NCBI RefSeq assembly: GCF_004114535.1
Contig: NZ_LBJC01000028.1
Location: 213,426 to 277,425 of the forward strand
DNA: 64,000 nucleotides
DNA from: Bradyrhizobium nanningense
GTDB taxonomy: Bacteria; Pseudomonadota; Alphaproteobacteria; Rhizobiales; Xanthobacteraceae
Reading direction: 5' to 3'
Of the stretch, positions 36,899-46,182 are shown in pieces. The notes under the pieces were generated by a model. That model was not told the origin of the DNA. It worked only from the letters and a program-made list of their open reading frames with translations, and did not search any database. The position numbers and the translations under genes were made by a program. How positions within the stretch are numbered: the first letter of the stretch is position 1; each line of letters opens with the position of its first letter.

Positions 36899-37917
36899 GC
36901 GCCCTCCTCCTCGGACTTGTCGTCGGCGCCTGAGCGGGCAAGGCCGACAATGTCGAATGTGAGGGCACCCGTCGGACAGACGTCGATGCACATGGCGCAG
37001 CGCGTGCAATCGACCCCGATCGGAGTTTCGACCTCGCGGGCGAAGCTGAGCTTGGTGATGTCGAGCACATGGGGAACGAGACAGACCTGTCGACACTTGC
37101 CTTCGTGCAGGCACTTGGTCGCGTCGTACATGACCCGCACCGGCGCCACGATGCCGGCAAGACCGTAGCCGAGGCCGACCGGGCAGACGTAGCGGCACCA
37201 CAGCCGGCGCGACCAGACGATCTCGGCCAGCAGCAACAAGCCGACCCAGATGAGGCCGATGATGGTTCCATAGGTGAGCGCCCGCGACAGAATGCCGACC
37301 GGCGAGATGGCCTCGAACAGCGGATAACCGGAGACGAAGGCAAGCACCGCGAAGACGAAGAACATGATGATGCGAAGGCGCCGGTCGAGTTCATGGTCGC
37401 GGACGAGCTTCTTGCCCACGAGCTTCAGGTGCACCATCTCCGCCAGCTCCGACAGGAAATGGTAGGGGCAAACCCAGGAGCAGAACGTTCGACCGCCGAT
37501 CACCGCGTAGATCAGCAAGACGGTCGTCACCCCGATCACGAGGTTGATGACCACATGCTTGTGCGCGAGCATGAGCTGCAACGAGGAGTTCACGTCCGCA
37601 AAATGGAATCCCAGCACGCGCGACGCGGTCAGCGCCCCTTCGACCAGCTGCAGGTCGATCCAGTACGAGGCCACGAACAGGCCGTTGACCGCGAAGATCG
37701 ATGCCCAGCGGATCATCCGCCATTTGTGCGATTGAACGGCCTCGGCGCGCTCGTTCTCGATCGCAGCTTTGCGACGCTTGCGCTCTTCCGGGCTCTTCTT
37801 GAAAGCGAGCAGCTCGCGCGCTTCCTCGGTCATGTCCTCAGGCGTGGGCTTCTGCGGGGCTGCGCCGAGCATCAGCGCCAGATCCCGCAGCTTCCGCGCG
37901 ATCAACCGGCTGCTCAT
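36895..37917 (-). CDS. nosH: Membrane iron-sulphur protein NosH (NapH-like)
   Basis: A 340-residue membrane protein with about four to five helices. The two cytoplasmic CxxxCP motifs of the NapH/NosR type are in RTFCSWVCPYHF and LWCRYVCPVGLG. Two ferredoxin-like clusters occur at the C-terminus (CLHEGKCRQVC and CTRCAMCIDVCP). It is thought to pass electrons from the quinol pool, with NosG, toward NosZ in organisms lacking NosR. The start overlaps the nosG stop. Confidence 0.9.
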   Translation of the reverse strand: MSSRLIARKLRDLALMLGAAPQKPTPEDMTEEARELLAFKKSPEERKRRKAAIENERAEAVQSHKWRMIRWASIFAVNGLFVASYWIDLQLVEGALTASRVLGFHFADVNSSLQLMLAHKHVVINLVIGVTTVLLIYAVIGGRTFCSWVCPYHFLSELAEMVHLKLVGKKLVRDHELDRRLRIIMFFVFAVLAFVSGYPLFEAISPVGILSRALTYGTIIGLIWVGLLLLAEIVWSRRLWCRYVCPVGLGYGLAGIVAPVRVMYDATKCLHEGKCRQVCLVPHVLDITKLSFAREVETPIGVDCTRCAMCIDVCPTGALTFDIVGLARSGADDKSEEEGA

Positions 37918-38702
37918 GTTTTGGGCCCTCCGGGATCTCGCCCTTTGACACGGACGTCGACACGGATCGCCGCAGGCTCGGCGGGGCACATCATCTCGCA
38001 GACGCCGCAGCCGACGCAGGCATCCTTCACCATCGGCGTGCGCCGGCGGTCCTGCGGATCGCTCGACACCGGCACCAGCTCGATCGCGTCCTTGATCGGA
38101 CAATGCCGCACGCAGAGATCGCAGGTTCCGAGGTCGTAGGGGTGAGAGGCAACCGGCTGCGGCTTCCATCGATCGATGTCGGAATAGCGCAGGTGCCCCT
38201 TGAACGCTTCGCCGCGCGCCAGACCCTTGAAGCCTTCGCCCTTGCGCGCCAGGCAGGCATCCGGCGCGGCCAGGCGCGCCACGCCCATGCGCGACTGCTC
38301 CTTGGCGTCGATCAGATGGCTGAGCGCGCCCGTCGGGCACGCCAGCACGCACTGCGTGGCGTCACAGGAGAAGTCGCACGCCTGCGCGCGGGCCGCAATG
38401 TACGGCACACCATTGCCGATCCCCTGGTCGAGATCGCTGAGCCTGATCGCGTCCACCGGGCAGACCTGGACACATTGTCCGCATTTGATGCAGGCGGCGA
38501 GGAAATCCTCCTCGTCGAGCGCTCCGGGCGGACGAAGTCGGGGCGCAGCCTCCACCGCGCGATGGTCGAGCAATGTGAGGAGCGACGCGCACACCACCAC
38601 GCCGCCCACTGCGGCGGACCGCAGCAGACGCCGGCGAGCCTCGTCGACGCGAGGCGAAGACCTTCCTGGCGGCGTGGGGGCGGCTGCTTCGTCGTCTTTC
38701 AC
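37914..38702 (-). CDS. nosG: Periplasmic ferredoxin-type protein NosG (NapG-like)
   Basis: A 262-residue protein. An N-terminal RRRLLRSAAVGGVVV gives a Tat-type signal. Four 4Fe-4S motifs follow: CIKCGQCVQVCP, CDATQCVLACP, CDLCVRHCP and CVGCGVCEMMCP. The layout is that of NapG, with the NosG context given by the operon. The GTG at 38702 overlaps the nosD stop. It probably forms a quinol dehydrogenase with NosH. Confidence 0.9.
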   Translation of the reverse strand: MKDDEAAAPTPPGRSSPRVDEARRRLLRSAAVGGVVVCASLLTLLDHRAVEAAPRLRPPGALDEEDFLAACIKCGQCVQVCPVDAIRLSDLDQGIGNGVPYIAARAQACDFSCDATQCVLACPTGALSHLIDAKEQSRMGVARLAAPDACLARKGEGFKGLARGEAFKGHLRYSDIDRWKPQPVASHPYDLGTCDLCVRHCPIKDAIELVPVSSDPQDRRRTPMVKDACVGCGVCEMMCPAEPAAIRVDVRVKGRDPGGPKT

Positions 38703-40120
38703 CGCAGCACCTCCTTGACCTGCGCGCTGCGGACTCCCGCATCTGCGACCGCATCGATACGCGGAGCCGGATCCGCCAGCACCAGGCGCGGTTCCGTGAG
38801 CGAGCCGAGCCGCTCGACGAGATCGATCATTTCGAGCGAGGGCGCGCCCCGGAAGAATTGTGCGTCGGGCACATCCATCCAAAGCCTGTCGGCCCAGGTC
38901 CAGACACGATACGGCGTATCGCCTGCACCATCGTGATTGCGGTCAAACCCATCGTAGGAATCCCAGAAATTCCCGGACCAGACGTTGCGCTGGGCGGACC
39001 CGCCGCCGGCGACCATGGCCTGGGCATGGTTGCCGAAAAACGCGTTGTCCTCGAACGCATTTCCCTCCCAGCCGGAATGGAAAGCGACCGCCACGCCGTT
39101 ATAGGCGAAGCGATTGGCCTTGAAGGCGTTGTGGGATTCAGGATCGTAGGGCGAGGCATCCATGAACAGGCCGCGCGCATTCGCGAACACGTCGTTATGC
39201 TCGATGCGCGCTCCGGAGGACTCCTTGAAACCGATACCGATGCCCGACGGGCCCTGACTATACTGGATGACGTTGTCGGCGAGCACGTTGTCGTTGGCGT
39301 ACATCAGGAATACGCCCACCGTGTTCGCGACAAGGACGTTGTGCCGCAAGTCGTTCTGATGCGCATACATCAGATGCACGCCGTACCGGCTGTCCCGAAT
39401 CCGGTTGCCGTTGATGGTATTCTCCCTCGAATACCAGACGACCGTATCGCGTGTGCGAAATATCTCGTTGTCCTCGATCCGGTTGCCATTGGAATACCAG
39501 ACGCGGATCGCATCGCCACGGAGCGCCTCGGGCAGTTCCTTGGACGAAATGCGATTGCGCCGGATGATGTTCATGTCGGACTGCTTGAGCTCGAACCCGA
39601 ACAGGCAATCCTCGATCAAATTATCGCGGAAGACGCCGTGCTTGCCCCGCACGCGCACGGCGGAATCGGTCGATTCGTGCCTCTCGCCGGAATTGCGAAA
39701 CGTGAGGCCGACGACCTGCACGTCATCGGCCGTCACGGTCATGATCGACCCGACGCCGCCGCCATCGACGACCGCCCCCGGCTCGCCCTCGATCCGCATC
39801 GGACGGTTCACGACGCCCGGCGCCGCGTAGACGCCGTGTGCGAGGTGCAGGACGCCACCCGTCGGGGTGGCGTCTATCAACGGCTGAAGTGCGGCCGCAT
39901 CGCGCGGAAAGCGCCGCAGGCTCTCAAGCTCCTCTTCGGACCGAGGATCGGGCGGCGGAGGATGATGGTCGGCAAAGCCGGCGTCGCGCGTGAGGTCATA
40001 GACCCCGAATGTGGCGGCGACCCTGCCGAAGGCAAGAGCCACGAGCACCACGACCGCAAGCCCAGAGAGAGCGAGAGCCCCGCCCCGCACCCAACCCAGC
40101 AGTCGTAGCCGCGCAGACAT
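38699..40120 (-). CDS. nosD: Nitrous oxide reductase maturation protein NosD
   Basis: A 473-residue periplasmic protein. A signal anchor lies at about 10-32 (GGALALSGLAVVVLVALAFG). A right-handed beta-helix follows, made of CASH-type repeats such as NTINGNRIRDSRYGVHLMYA and NDVFANARGLFMDASPYDPE. It works with NosFY in assembling the CuZ site. The gene lies four bases after nosB. Confidence 0.94.
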   Translation of the reverse strand: MSARLRLLGWVRGGALALSGLAVVVLVALAFGRVAATFGVYDLTRDAGFADHHPPPPDPRSEEELESLRRFPRDAAALQPLIDATPTGGVLHLAHGVYAAPGVVNRPMRIEGEPGAVVDGGGVGSIMTVTADDVQVVGLTFRNSGERHESTDSAVRVRGKHGVFRDNLIEDCLFGFELKQSDMNIIRRNRISSKELPEALRGDAIRVWYSNGNRIEDNEIFRTRDTVVWYSRENTINGNRIRDSRYGVHLMYAHQNDLRHNVLVANTVGVFLMYANDNVLADNVIQYSQGPSGIGIGFKESSGARIEHNDVFANARGLFMDASPYDPESHNAFKANRFAYNGVAVAFHSGWEGNAFEDNAFFGNHAQAMVAGGGSAQRNVWSGNFWDSYDGFDRNHDGAGDTPYRVWTWADRLWMDVPDAQFFRGAPSLEMIDLVERLGSLTEPRLVLADPAPRIDAVADAGVRSAQVKEVLR

Positions 40121-40123
40121 CGT

Positions 40124-41344
40124 TCAGTCCTTTGCCGCCTTCGGCGCGGCGCGGCGCAACAGCACGGCGATGGCCATCGCCGCGCCGACCACGCACATCA
40201 GCGCGAAGCCGGTGTAGGGATAGGAGTGCGTCGAGAATTGCGCGACCTTGCCGTCACCGAACACCGTCGGCATGAACGGCTTGAGTGTAAATGCACCCAT
40301 GGCATTGAGGCTATGGCCGTACCACCAGAGCCAGGCCGCATACTCCATGATGAAGGCCGCCGGCAGGATCATGGGAACGACGCCGAGCGCATAGAACAGC
40401 ACCGAGCGAGATTGGCGGGCGACCCACAGGAAGGCCAGCATCGCCGCCAGCACGGCGCCATAGACGACGTAAAGCGACGTCGTCATGATGGCCACGAGCC
40501 GCGCATTCCTGGCCGGCTCGTTGAACCAGCGTCCGAGACTTTCGTCATAGTGCCATGCCATCACGTCGATCCCGCGGCCGGTCCATTGCGGCGCCGGGTC
40601 GGTCAGGCTGACCGGCGCCTTCTGCTCATAGACGGTCTTCAGGATCTGAATGAGCTGGTCCTTGCCGGCATTGCGCTCGACCTTTGGCGGTGCCGTCTCG
40701 CCGATATGGCTCTTGGCCAAAGACTCCTTGAGCTGCCGCACGACAGGGTGCAGCGTGTCGCTGCTCGCCTCATCCTCCGCACGTCCGAGACTGTCGATGA
40801 GGCCGACGATCCAGCCCCGCTCGAGATAGCGAATGCCATTCGGCGCGAACAGGGCCAGCGACATCCAGACTGCAATTCCGGCAAAACCGAGCGCCATTGC
40901 GGCGGTTCGCAAACCCGCGCCCGGCAGCGCGAAACCGACGATCAGGACGCCGAGAAAGGAAAACAGAAACGGCGACAACAACTTTTCGACCGGGCCGCCC
41001 GATGCGATCGGATACATGCCGACGAAATGATTGATCGTATCCATTTCATGGACGCAATCGAGCGCCTCCTTCTCCAGCACCTCCTTCGACTCCCGCATCA
41101 CGCAACCGTTCGAGATACGGTTGACATGGAAGTTGATGCGAACGCCCTGCGGGAAGGTCTGCGGCGGATAGTTCGGAGCGGTGAGCGACACCCACCATAC
41201 AGGCAGGAAGAACGAAGCCGCGAGCGCCACCAGCGCGACCAGCGACGCCACGCGCATCAACGGCATCGCCCAGGTGCGACGAAAAGCCGAGCTTGCGGGG
41301 CTGCTCGTGGGCCTCCCCGTCGTGACGCTCGCGATCTTGTTCAT
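40124..41344 (-). CDS. nosB: NosB family membrane protein of clade II nos clusters
   Basis: A 406-residue membrane protein. An early helix (LVALVALAASFFLPVWWVSL) is followed by a periplasmic part with NYPPQTFPQGVRINFHVNRI and a conserved-looking NHFVGMYPIASGG. About five more helices follow. This protein is found next to nosZ only in clade II (atypical) clusters, where its exact role is unknown. It sits between two cytochrome genes and nosD, as expected for that group. Confidence 0.86.
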   Translation of the reverse strand: MNKIASVTTGRPTSSPASSAFRRTWAMPLMRVASLVALVALAASFFLPVWWVSLTAPNYPPQTFPQGVRINFHVNRISNGCVMRESKEVLEKEALDCVHEMDTINHFVGMYPIASGGPVEKLLSPFLFSFLGVLIVGFALPGAGLRTAAMALGFAGIAVWMSLALFAPNGIRYLERGWIVGLIDSLGRAEDEASSDTLHPVVRQLKESLAKSHIGETAPPKVERNAGKDQLIQILKTVYEQKAPVSLTDPAPQWTGRGIDVMAWHYDESLGRWFNEPARNARLVAIMTTSLYVVYGAVLAAMLAFLWVARQSRSVLFYALGVVPMILPAAFIMEYAAWLWWYGHSLNAMGAFTLKPFMPTVFGDGKVAQFSTHSYPYTGFALMCVVGAAMAIAVLLRRAAPKAAKD

Positions 41345-41430
41345 ATGTCGATCTCCTGCATTGCGATCACCTCAACCCGCGGCCGCGAAGCCGATGGGGT
41401 GGGCCGCAATTCTCCTCGAAACCGCAGGAC

Positions 41431-42177
41431 CTACTTGAAGTCCGGGTTCTTCCATCCCTTCGGCGCGACCAGGTCGGCCGGCGGTTTCAGGCGCGAGACG
41501 TAGTCGAGCACGGCCAGCGTATCCTTGTCCGTGAAGTTCTTGATCTGCTCGACCATCTCGGGATTCGAGTTGCGCCTCTTGCCTTCCTTGATCCAGCGAT
41601 ACTGCCGCACGAGATACTCGTAGTGCTGGCCCTGGATCCGCGGATAGAACTTGTCCGCGTTGCCAGCGCCGTCCGGACCGTGGCAGCGGACGCAATTGTC
41701 GGCATAGAGCTTTGCGCCCAGCGCAAGATCGTCGCCCTTGCCGACGCCATTCTCCGGATTCATCCTCAGGATGGCGATGTACTCGGCCACGTCGGCGATC
41801 GCCTGCGTGCCGCCGATCTCCGACGGCAGCGCGAACGGATACATCGTGGGATTGTCGCGGTGGCCGTCGCGAATGTCGGCGAGCTGCTTGATGATGACGG
41901 AGCGATGCTGGCCGGCGAGCTGCGGGAACGTTCCGTCGACAAGGCCCCAGCCTTCCGGCTGGTGGCAGGCCGAGCAGACCTCGTAGACGTCGCGGCCGTT
42001 GTCCTTGTTCGGCTTGAGGTTCAGCGCCTCGTCGCGCTCGCCCCCCTGACTCATCCATTCCTTCTTCTGCTTGTTCTCTTCGAACTTCTGCTGATCGACG
42101 GCGGGTCCGGCGGCGTAGACCAGGCTCGTTCCGACCAGGGCCGCGGCCAGCATGGCCGCCGAAAGTGCTCTTTTCAT
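41431..42177 (-). CDS. Dihaem cytochrome c of the nos cluster
   Basis: A 248-residue exported dihaem cytochrome c with a signal peptide ending near residue 23 (LVYAAG). Haem sites are CSACH at about 68-72 and CVRCH at about 167-171. A linker with MYPFALPSE holds a possible Met ligand. Cytochromes of this type (NosC) are thought to hand electrons to NosZ in clade II organisms. It differs strongly from its neighbour at 42210, so the pair is not a recent tandem duplication. Confidence 0.88.
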   Translation of the reverse strand: MKRALSAAMLAAALVGTSLVYAAGPAVDQQKFEENKQKKEWMSQGGERDEALNLKPNKDNGRDVYEVCSACHQPEGWGLVDGTFPQLAGQHRSVIIKQLADIRDGHRDNPTMYPFALPSEIGGTQAIADVAEYIAILRMNPENGVGKGDDLALGAKLYADNCVRCHGPDGAGNADKFYPRIQGQHYEYLVRQYRWIKEGKRRNSNPEMVEQIKNFTDKDTLAVLDYVSRLKPPADLVAPKGWKNPDFK

Positions 42178-42209
42178 CGCATGTCTCCAATCTTGCTTCG
42201 GCTCATCGC

Positions 42210-42893
42210 CTATTTCGGGCCACGCTCGACCTGCGACAGGTAGTCGGCGATCAGAGCGATCTTCGCGTCATCGAGCTTCTTGGCGAACGGCAGCATCGTC
42301 GCGACCTTGCCCCCCTTGCGGATTCCGTCGCGGATTTCCGTCATCTGCAGCGCGACATAGTCGCGCTTCTGACCGGCAATCAGCGGATAGGTCGCAAGCG
42401 GCTTCGATCCATCCGGGCCGTGGCACGTCCCACAGCCGCTCTTCAGATAGGCGTCCTTTCCGGCGGCAAGCCGCGCGCCGTCCGGAGCCGGTTCGAGCGG
42501 ACGCGGCTTTGGAGTCGGCTGGCTGGCCAGGAATTCCGCAATCGCGGCCCGCTCCTCGGCGCTCGTCAGATGCATGACGTCCTTCATGCCCTGCGTGCGC
42601 GGATAGCCCCGCGGATCGGGACCCGACACGCGGCTCCCGTCCGTGATCGCCGCCATTTGCGCCAGCATGTATTTCGCGTCCTGGCCGGCGAGATCCGGGT
42701 AGTTTTGAATGGCCTTCGCGCCATCGCGGCCATGGCAGGCCACGCATGTCTTGGCGCGGAACAGCGACTTGCCGTCGAGCACGCCGGGCGAGGCCGTTGC
42801 CGCCTGCCCTTCGCTCGGGGCGGCGGTCTGCGCAAAGGCCGCGGCCGCGGTGGCAAGGAGCGCTAGCGTGGCCAGGATACCGATTGTCTTCAT
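42210..42893 (-). CDS. Dihaem cytochrome c of the nos cluster
   Basis: A 227-residue exported dihaem cytochrome c. The signal peptide is MKTIGILATLALLATAAAAF. Haem sites are CVACH at about 50-54 and CGTCH at about 153-157, each followed by a GRDGAK/GPDGSK loop and an LAGQ or IAGQ motif. This is the cytochrome c553/c4-type layout. The ATG at 42893 follows the nosZ gene by 166 bases. It is the likely direct donor to NosZ or an intermediate. Confidence 0.88.
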   Translation of the reverse strand: MKTIGILATLALLATAAAAFAQTAAPSEGQAATASPGVLDGKSLFRAKTCVACHGRDGAKAIQNYPDLAGQDAKYMLAQMAAITDGSRVSGPDPRGYPRTQGMKDVMHLTSAEERAAIAEFLASQPTPKPRPLEPAPDGARLAAGKDAYLKSGCGTCHGPDGSKPLATYPLIAGQKRDYVALQMTEIRDGIRKGGKVATMLPFAKKLDDAKIALIADYLSQVERGPK

Positions 42894-42918
42894 CTGTCGT
42901 CGACCTCGACTTGGGATC

Positions 42919-42954
42919 GGACTTCGCATTGGACTTAGCGTTGGACTTGTGACT
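42919..42954. repeat. Three tandem 12-base repeats between nosZ and cytochrome c genes
   Basis: GGACTTCGCATT, GGACTTAGCGTT and GGACTTGTGACT follow one another directly. They lie in the 166-base spacer downstream of nosZ. Confidence 0.65.
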
Positions 42955-43007
42955 GGCCAGGCGCACTTGCGCCTGACGTCGGTGTTGAATGGGCGGTGCG
43001 GAGAGCT

Positions 43008-43038
43008 CTTGCCGCCACCGACGACCGGCGGCGGCAAG
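43008..43038. other. Hairpin in the spacer after nosZ
   Basis: CTTGCCGCCACCG (43008-43020) pairs with CGGCGGCGGCAAG (43026-43038) with one mismatch and a five-base loop. It lies about 20 bases beyond the nosZ stop and has no T run in the nosZ direction, so it looks like an mRNA processing or stability element more than a terminator. Confidence 0.5.
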
Positions 43039-43059
43039 ACTGCACCCCGACCGGTCGGC

Positions 43060-45351
43060 TCACTTCGCGGCGGTCTTCGCGCCGTGCTCCTCGAGGTAGG
43101 TCTTGACGCGCAGGCCGATGTCGGCGGCCTTGACCTGGTACTGCCACCACTGGTTCGCCCAGAGGGTCGCCTGCTGCCAGTCTTCCTTCTTGGCGGCGTC
43201 TTCGGCCTTCGCCTTCGCGTCTTTCACGAAGTTGAGTTGGTCCGTCGCGTCGTCGACGAGCGCGACGACGGTCGGGAAGTCCTTGTAATTCGTGGAGAGG
43301 ATGTACTTGACGACGCTGTCGATGACGCCCTGTGTTTCGAGATTGGTCTTGTACTGCTTGTCGTAGTCGGCCTTGGCGTAGACGGCGCCTGCCGTGGCCT
43401 TCGCCGCAACCTGTTCGACAAGTCCTTTCGGCTTGACCATCAGGTACCCTTCCATCTCGAGATGCAGCGCCGAACAGAATTCGGTGCAATAGTACGAGAA
43501 GGCGCCGGGTCGGTCGGCCTTGAACGTCACGGATGCCGTCTTGCCGGGCTCGAGGCTAAGATTGCCGATGTACGTCGACACGGCAAAGCCATGCGTCTCG
43601 TCCTCGGCGCGCTCGGCGTTGGTCCAGTGGAACGTGACCTCGTCGCCTTCGGTGACGTCGACGATCTCAGGCGTGAAGTGCGATCGAATGACGGTGCCAA
43701 AGACGGTGACCTTGCCGGGCTCACGTACGATCTTCTCGGAGCCCGGCCGGACCGCGAAGGCGCTGTCCCGCTCCGTGCGGCTGTCAGTGCCGTACTTGTA
43801 GCGGACCAGGGGCTTCAGCTTGTCGGCGGAGATCGCCGCGGCATAGTGCGGCTCGCCGAGCGGCACCGGCATGTCGTACAACAGCTCCATCTTGTCGCCG
43901 GAGATGTCGATCAGCTGGTGGTTCTGCGGATGCAGCGGACCAACTGGATTGAAGCGGTCGATCGCGAGCTTGTTGAGGGCGATCAGGTATTTTCCGGCCG
44001 GTGCGGCGCTCTCACCTTCCATCGCCGTGAGATGCCCGATGTTGTAGTGGACCGACAGCTTGTCGAGAACCTTGCCTTCGCAATAGTCGTATTTCGCAAT
44101 CTGGCTATCCACGTACAGCGAGGTGTAGGCGATGCACGGCTTGGAATCGAACTGCGTGTGCAACGGGCCGAGGCCGAGCTGAACCTGCTTGTGCAGCACC
44201 TGCTTCATGTCGAGGATCGGAATCCCGTAGGCGTCCTTGGAAGCGAATTGCTTGGCGTCGACGGCCGCCTTGATCTTCTCCCACGAATAGACCGACACGT
44301 TGGTGTCGAGCTTGCCTCCGACGATGATGTACTTGCCGTCCGGCGTGACGTCGGCGCCATGCGGCGATTTCGGCTCCGCAATCAGATAGACGAGGCCTTC
44401 CGCGATCGCAGTCTGCAACGAGATGACGTCGTGCCCGTTGATCTTCGTCGTCTTGCCGGCGGCGGCGACTTCCGCCGCCTTCTTCCAGTTGATCACGTGC
44501 AGGAAGTCGGCGTCGTTGGCCGAGCAGCCGGCCTCGAAGGGCGGCTTGCCCTGTTCGATGCCGCCGACATAGCGTTCGGCACAGAACGAATTGGTGAAAG
44601 ACCAGCCGTCCGACGGACCCTTGCCGGCGTCCGACAGGTCCTGCGTGTAGGGCGGCAGCTCGATCGAGAACGACTTCGCCGTGTCGATCTGTCCCTTCTC
44701 GCGATCGAACTTCCAGTAGGTGATCGCGCCGCGGAACTTTTCGTTGAACTCGGACAGCGGCGCGTAGCCGCGGCCGAGAACGCCCGGATACTGCGCCGCC
44801 TCGATCACGTATTCGGAATTCGGCGTCACGAAGGTACCGCCGTGCTCCGACTGCATGATCGGGTTGGTGACGATCTGCCGCGTCTCGAAGTCCTTGAGCG
44901 AGATGACCGCGATACGCGGATTCGCCTTGTCGTTGATGAAGAGGAACTCGCCGTCCGGTTTACCGCCGGTCTCCGATAGTCCCGGATGATGGGTGTCGCC
45001 CCAGTTGGGATTGCGGCCATCGATCTGACCTTGCGCCAGAACCTTCTTCGATTCGTCATCGTAGCCATAGCCCTGCCAGGGCTCCGGCGTGAACACGGCA
45101 ATGTATTTCAGAATGCGCATCGACGGCACGCTGTAGACGATGACCTGCCCGGACTGGCCGCCTGATGAGAAGACTAGAAACTCGTCGCGTCCGCCCGTCG
45201 GCACGTAAGTCTTGGCCGCCGCCAACACATCCTTCTGACTGAGATTGCGACGCTTCATCACGTCTTCGAGGCTTTCAGCAGCAAACAGATTCGTTCCGGC
45301 GAAGCAGAGCAAGGCCCCCGCAGCCACAGATACCCTATATAATGCCTTCAT
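43060..45351 (-). CDS. nosZ: Nitrous oxide reductase NosZ, clade II (Sec-type)
   Basis: A 763-residue enzyme reducing N2O to N2 in the periplasm. The start MKALYRVSVAAGALLCFAGT is a Sec signal without a twin arginine, which points to clade II. The beta-propeller carries CuZ ligands such as DTHHPGLSE, SEHGGTFV and SPHGADVTP. The C-terminal cupredoxin domain has the CuA site CTEFCSALHLEMEG. A C-terminal helical extension of about 100 residues after the CuA motif is longer than in typical clade I NosZ. The ATG at 45351 gives a normal signal. It heads a 12-gene operon with NosB and two cytochromes and no NosR or NosX. Confidence 0.95.
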   Translation of the reverse strand: MKALYRVSVAAGALLCFAGTNLFAAESLEDVMKRRNLSQKDVLAAAKTYVPTGGRDEFLVFSSGGQSGQVIVYSVPSMRILKYIAVFTPEPWQGYGYDDESKKVLAQGQIDGRNPNWGDTHHPGLSETGGKPDGEFLFINDKANPRIAVISLKDFETRQIVTNPIMQSEHGGTFVTPNSEYVIEAAQYPGVLGRGYAPLSEFNEKFRGAITYWKFDREKGQIDTAKSFSIELPPYTQDLSDAGKGPSDGWSFTNSFCAERYVGGIEQGKPPFEAGCSANDADFLHVINWKKAAEVAAAGKTTKINGHDVISLQTAIAEGLVYLIAEPKSPHGADVTPDGKYIIVGGKLDTNVSVYSWEKIKAAVDAKQFASKDAYGIPILDMKQVLHKQVQLGLGPLHTQFDSKPCIAYTSLYVDSQIAKYDYCEGKVLDKLSVHYNIGHLTAMEGESAAPAGKYLIALNKLAIDRFNPVGPLHPQNHQLIDISGDKMELLYDMPVPLGEPHYAAAISADKLKPLVRYKYGTDSRTERDSAFAVRPGSEKIVREPGKVTVFGTVIRSHFTPEIVDVTEGDEVTFHWTNAERAEDETHGFAVSTYIGNLSLEPGKTASVTFKADRPGAFSYYCTEFCSALHLEMEGYLMVKPKGLVEQVAAKATAGAVYAKADYDKQYKTNLETQGVIDSVVKYILSTNYKDFPTVVALVDDATDQLNFVKDAKAKAEDAAKKEDWQQATLWANQWWQYQVKAADIGLRVKTYLEEHGAKTAAK

Positions 45352-45517
45352 TTCGTGCTCCTGTAGCGTCCACCGCTTGCGCTCGAATACCCAAAGACGC
45401 AGCGCGACGGCATCGCCGCCAATTCGGCCTTTCGGTGCCACGTTGCCAATTCCAGCGATGAGAGCACCGCTACTCATCGCCGGCCGGATAGATAGTGAAT
45501 CGCTGCTCTCGCGCGCA

Positions 45518-45531
45518 TTGATCGGGCGCAA
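45518..45531. promoter_or_regulatory. Degenerate FixK/FNR-like site upstream of nosZ
   Basis: TTGATCGGGCGCAA has a perfect left half but GCAA in place of TCAA, the same departure as at 23204-23217. It lies 8 bases from the perfect site at 45540. Confidence 0.3.
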
Positions 45532-45539
45532 AGCATGAC

Positions 45540-45553
45540 TTGACCGCGGTCAA
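45540..45553. promoter_or_regulatory. FixK/FNR-type site upstream of nosZ
   Basis: TTGACCGCGGTCAA, a perfect TTGA-N6-TCAA palindrome. The centre is about 195 bases from the nosZ ATG, leaving a leader of about 155 bases. It could be bound by FixK2, FnrN or NnrR-type regulators. Confidence 0.78.
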
Positions 45554-46182
45554 TTGAGGATCGCCTCTCCATCGCACTTGGAGACTCGAGCGAAGACGAG
45601 CGTCAACGACTCGCCGCAGCGCCCGTTGAAGCTCGCACGCCGAAAAGCGAATGGAAGCTCGGAGAACGGTTCGATTACGCGCCCTGCATATGTCTGTTCG
45701 CTTGAGCGACTCCTGCTCGACGCGAACATCTTTCGGGCCGCCTTTCTGGCCGCGTTCTTTGTCGGGGCGCAAACGTTTGGTCGTTTTTGAATCGCAGCAC
45801 CGGATTCACCGGCCTGCTCGACCTTTCCTCAGTTCGACGCCATCCGCCCTGGGAGCGGAATTCCGTCAGCCCGCCGCTCGCACCTTCCCGCATGCGGAAG
45901 AGGCTTGTTCGCACTCAAAATGTAGAGCTTTCGTTGATGATCGCATGCGCAGCCCGACGCGTTGGCGCGCACTCCAAAGATCGAGGAGGGCAGCCAGGCC
46001 GCTTCTGGGTCCCGGCTCTGCAGCAGCGCTACGCGCTGCAGCGCGTCCAGGACAAGAGAGTCTGCTGGCCGATGCGGAAGATGGTCTCGCGCCCGGACGC
46101 AGCGCAGCGCTTCCTCGGCGATGCGAAGCATCGTCCGGAGCGGTGCGCTGCTGAGCCGGGGCCTATGCGAGATGCGGCGCCC
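45554..46182. other. Region without a supported gene between nosZ and the LLM oxidoreductase
   Basis: About 630 bases. Several open frames exist on both strands (for example 45829-46131 reverse), but none shows a recognisable family, a ribosome site or regular codon use. An inverted CTGCAGC/GCTGCAG pair lies near 46018-46045. It may be decayed sequence at the edge of the nos block. Confidence 0.45.

Noticed and set aside
33263..45351. Clade I nos cluster with nosR and nosX
   Set aside because: No NosR (FMN-binding flavoprotein with long periplasmic domain) or NosX (ApbE-like) gene is present, and NosZ lacks a twin-arginine signal.
45829..46131. Reverse 100-residue frame between nosZ and the LLM oxidoreductase
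   Set aside because: It has no recognisable domain, no ribosome site and irregular composition. It was kept only as part of an unexplained region.
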